Shown piece after piece: positions 62,969 through 64,000 of a stretch of 64,000 nucleotides of DNA (positions are counted from its first letter, which is position 1; every line of letters begins with the position of its first letter). A program made the position numbers and the translations under genes. Source of the stretch: Neorhizobium sp. UBA7851 (lineage in GTDB: Bacteria; Pseudomonadota; Alphaproteobacteria; Rhizobiales; Rhizobiaceae). The DNA lies in NCBI GenBank assembly GCA_002500765.1, contig DLSX01000258.1:56112-120111 (forward strand), written 5' to 3'. The notes below the pieces were generated by a model. The model saw nothing but the letters and a program-made list of their open reading frames with translations, was not told where the DNA came from and did not search any database.

Positions 62969-63892
62969 ATGCTGGCTTTTGTCCTGCGCCGCCTTGCGAG
63001 CGCCGTACCGACGCTGTTTATCGTCGTCACCATTTCCTTCTTCCTGATGCGTTTTGCCCCAGGTGGTCCATTCAACCTGGAGCGTCCGCTTCCGCCCGCA
63101 ACGATGGAAAACATCATGCGGACCTATCAGCTGGACCAGCCCCTGTGGCGGCAATATGTGACTTACATATCCAATGCCGTTCAGGGCGATTTCGGCCCGA
63201 GCTATATCTACAAGGACAACACGGTCGCCGAACTGATCGGCAAGGGCCTGCCCTATTCGATGGAACTGGGCCTCTACGCGCTGCTGCTGGCTCTGATCGG
63301 TGGCGTCACGCTCGGTACCATTGCCGCACTCAGGCAAAACAGTGTGCTGGATTTCTCCATCATGTCGCTCGCGACAGTCGGCACGACCATTCCGAATTTT
63401 GTTGTCGGCCCGGTTCTGACGCTGATTTTCGCGATCGTCCTGTCTCTGCTGCCCGCCGGCGGCTGGGGTGACGGTTCGTTCCGCTATCTGCTTTTGCCGA
63501 TGATTGCACTGGCGCTGCCGCAGCTCGCCGTCTTTGCCCGCCTGACGCGTGGTTCGATGATCGAGGCGCTGCATGCTGACCATATCCGCACGGCGCGGGC
63601 CTATGGACTGCCGCCGCGCATCGTCGTCATCACCCATGCCATGCGTGGCGCGCTTCTGCCGGTCGTGTCCTATCTCGCCCCCTGTGCTGCAGCCCTGATG
63701 ACGGGCTCGGCCGTGGTCGAGACCATTTTTACCATTCCCGGCATCGGCCGCTATTTCGTGCTCGGCGCACTGAACCGTGACTATACGCTGGTCATGGGCA
63801 CGGTCGTGCTGATTGCCATCTTCGTGATCGTCTTCAATCTCGTGGTCGATCTTATCTACGGCCTGCTCGATCCGAGGGTCCGCCATGACTGA
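62969..63892 (+). CDS. oppB: Oligopeptide ABC transporter permease
   Basis: Inner-membrane permease, 307 residues, six predicted helices. MLAFVLRRLASAVPTLFIVVTISFFLMRFAPGGPFN, LYALLLALIGGVTLGTIAAL and the EAA-type loop (HADHIRTARAYGLPPRIVVITHAMRGALLPVV) are as in OppB/DppB. AGGAG upstream of the ATG. The stop overlaps oppC by 8 bp. Confidence 0.94.
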   Translation: MLAFVLRRLASAVPTLFIVVTISFFLMRFAPGGPFNLERPLPPATMENIMRTYQLDQPLWRQYVTYISNAVQGDFGPSYIYKDNTVAELIGKGLPYSMELGLYALLLALIGGVTLGTIAALRQNSVLDFSIMSLATVGTTIPNFVVGPVLTLIFAIVLSLLPAGGWGDGSFRYLLLPMIALALPQLAVFARLTRGSMIEALHADHIRTARAYGLPPRIVVITHAMRGALLPVVSYLAPCAAALMTGSAVVETIFTIPGIGRYFVLGALNRDYTLVMGTVVLIAIFVIVFNLVVDLIYGLLDPRVRHD

Positions 63893-64000
63893 TATGACAA
63901 CTCACCCTTCCGGAAATCAGACGCCCGCACTGCCGGAAAATCCGGACACCAAAAGCCGCAGCCTTTTTCAGCTTGCCGCCTTGCGCTTCCGCCGCAACAA
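63885..64000 (+). CDS. oppC: Oligopeptide ABC transporter permease, N-terminal fragment (cut by window edge)
   Basis: The ATG at 63885 overlaps the oppB stop by 8 bp. The visible 38 residues (MTDMTTHPSGNQTPALPENPDTKSRSLFQLAALRFRRN) are a polar N-terminus ending in the basic stretch that normally precedes the first helix of OppC. Identity rests mainly on position. Confidence 0.75.
   Translation, partial: MTDMTTHPSGNQTPALPENPDTKSRSLFQLAALRFRRN

Overview
The window looks like the chromosome of a Rhizobiaceae alphaproteobacterium (Rhizobium/Agrobacterium/Allorhizobium type). Signs are the ~180-kDa-type NAD-glutamate dehydrogenase, the imuA-imuB-dnaE2 cassette behind a GTTC-N7-GTTC LexA box, the rplU-rpmA-GNAT-GNAT-obgE-proB-proA-nadD-rsfS-rlmH-envC-ctpA-rppH run, and an fds-type NAD-formate dehydrogenase. 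The species cannot be fixed from this sequence alone.

Layout. 1-18 kb (host core): NAD-glutamate dehydrogenase (cut by the left edge), beta-carbonic anhydrase, lytic transglycosylase, asd, an MHS-type MFS transporter with a large extra domain, leuB, leuD, a small membrane protein, a CitE-like lyase, a DUF1737-like protein, a zincin and the SOS mutasome imuA-imuB-dnaE2. 18.27-42.0 kb (genomic island): about 23.5 kb bounded by two identical complete tRNA-Ser(CGA) genes. The left half carries a three-gene operon: SNF2 helicase with a DUF3883-like C-terminus, a DUF1156/COG1743-like DNA methyltransferase and a DUF499/COG1483-like ATPase. This is a helicase-methylase-ATPase anti-phage layout, followed by a NYN/OST-HTH RNase-like gene. 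The middle holds a serine recombinase, a small-gene cluster, about 1.2 kb with clustered TGTTGAC motifs, and a tyrosine integrase. The right half holds a secreted ClpP-like/PAN protein, GIY-YIG, DUF6998-like, DUF2322-like, DUF6880-like, HNH and DUF3800 genes. 42-54.5 kb (host core): rplU-rpmA, two GNAT acetyltransferases, obgE-proB-proA-nadD, rsfS, rlmH, envC-like, ctpA, a divergent polysaccharide deacetylase and rppH. 54.5-64 kb: bfd-bfr, the fdsGBAD operon (no fdhD inside it), and an oligopeptide ABC transporter that runs off the right edge.

How it fits together. Core genes cover amino-acid synthesis (asd, leuBD, proBA), ribosome and RNA maintenance, cell-wall turnover, iron storage, formate oxidation and SOS mutagenesis. 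The island is the accessory part. Its main candidate system is the helicase-methyltransferase-ATPase operon. Two details stand out: the ATPase starts with a HEPN-like domain carrying an RNATSH (Rx4H) motif, and the methyltransferase has lost the cysteines of its usual Zn-ribbon. A second, less explained module is the tightly packed operon of a periplasmic ClpP-like/double-PAN protein, a GIY-YIG protein and a DUF6998-like protein next to the integrase.
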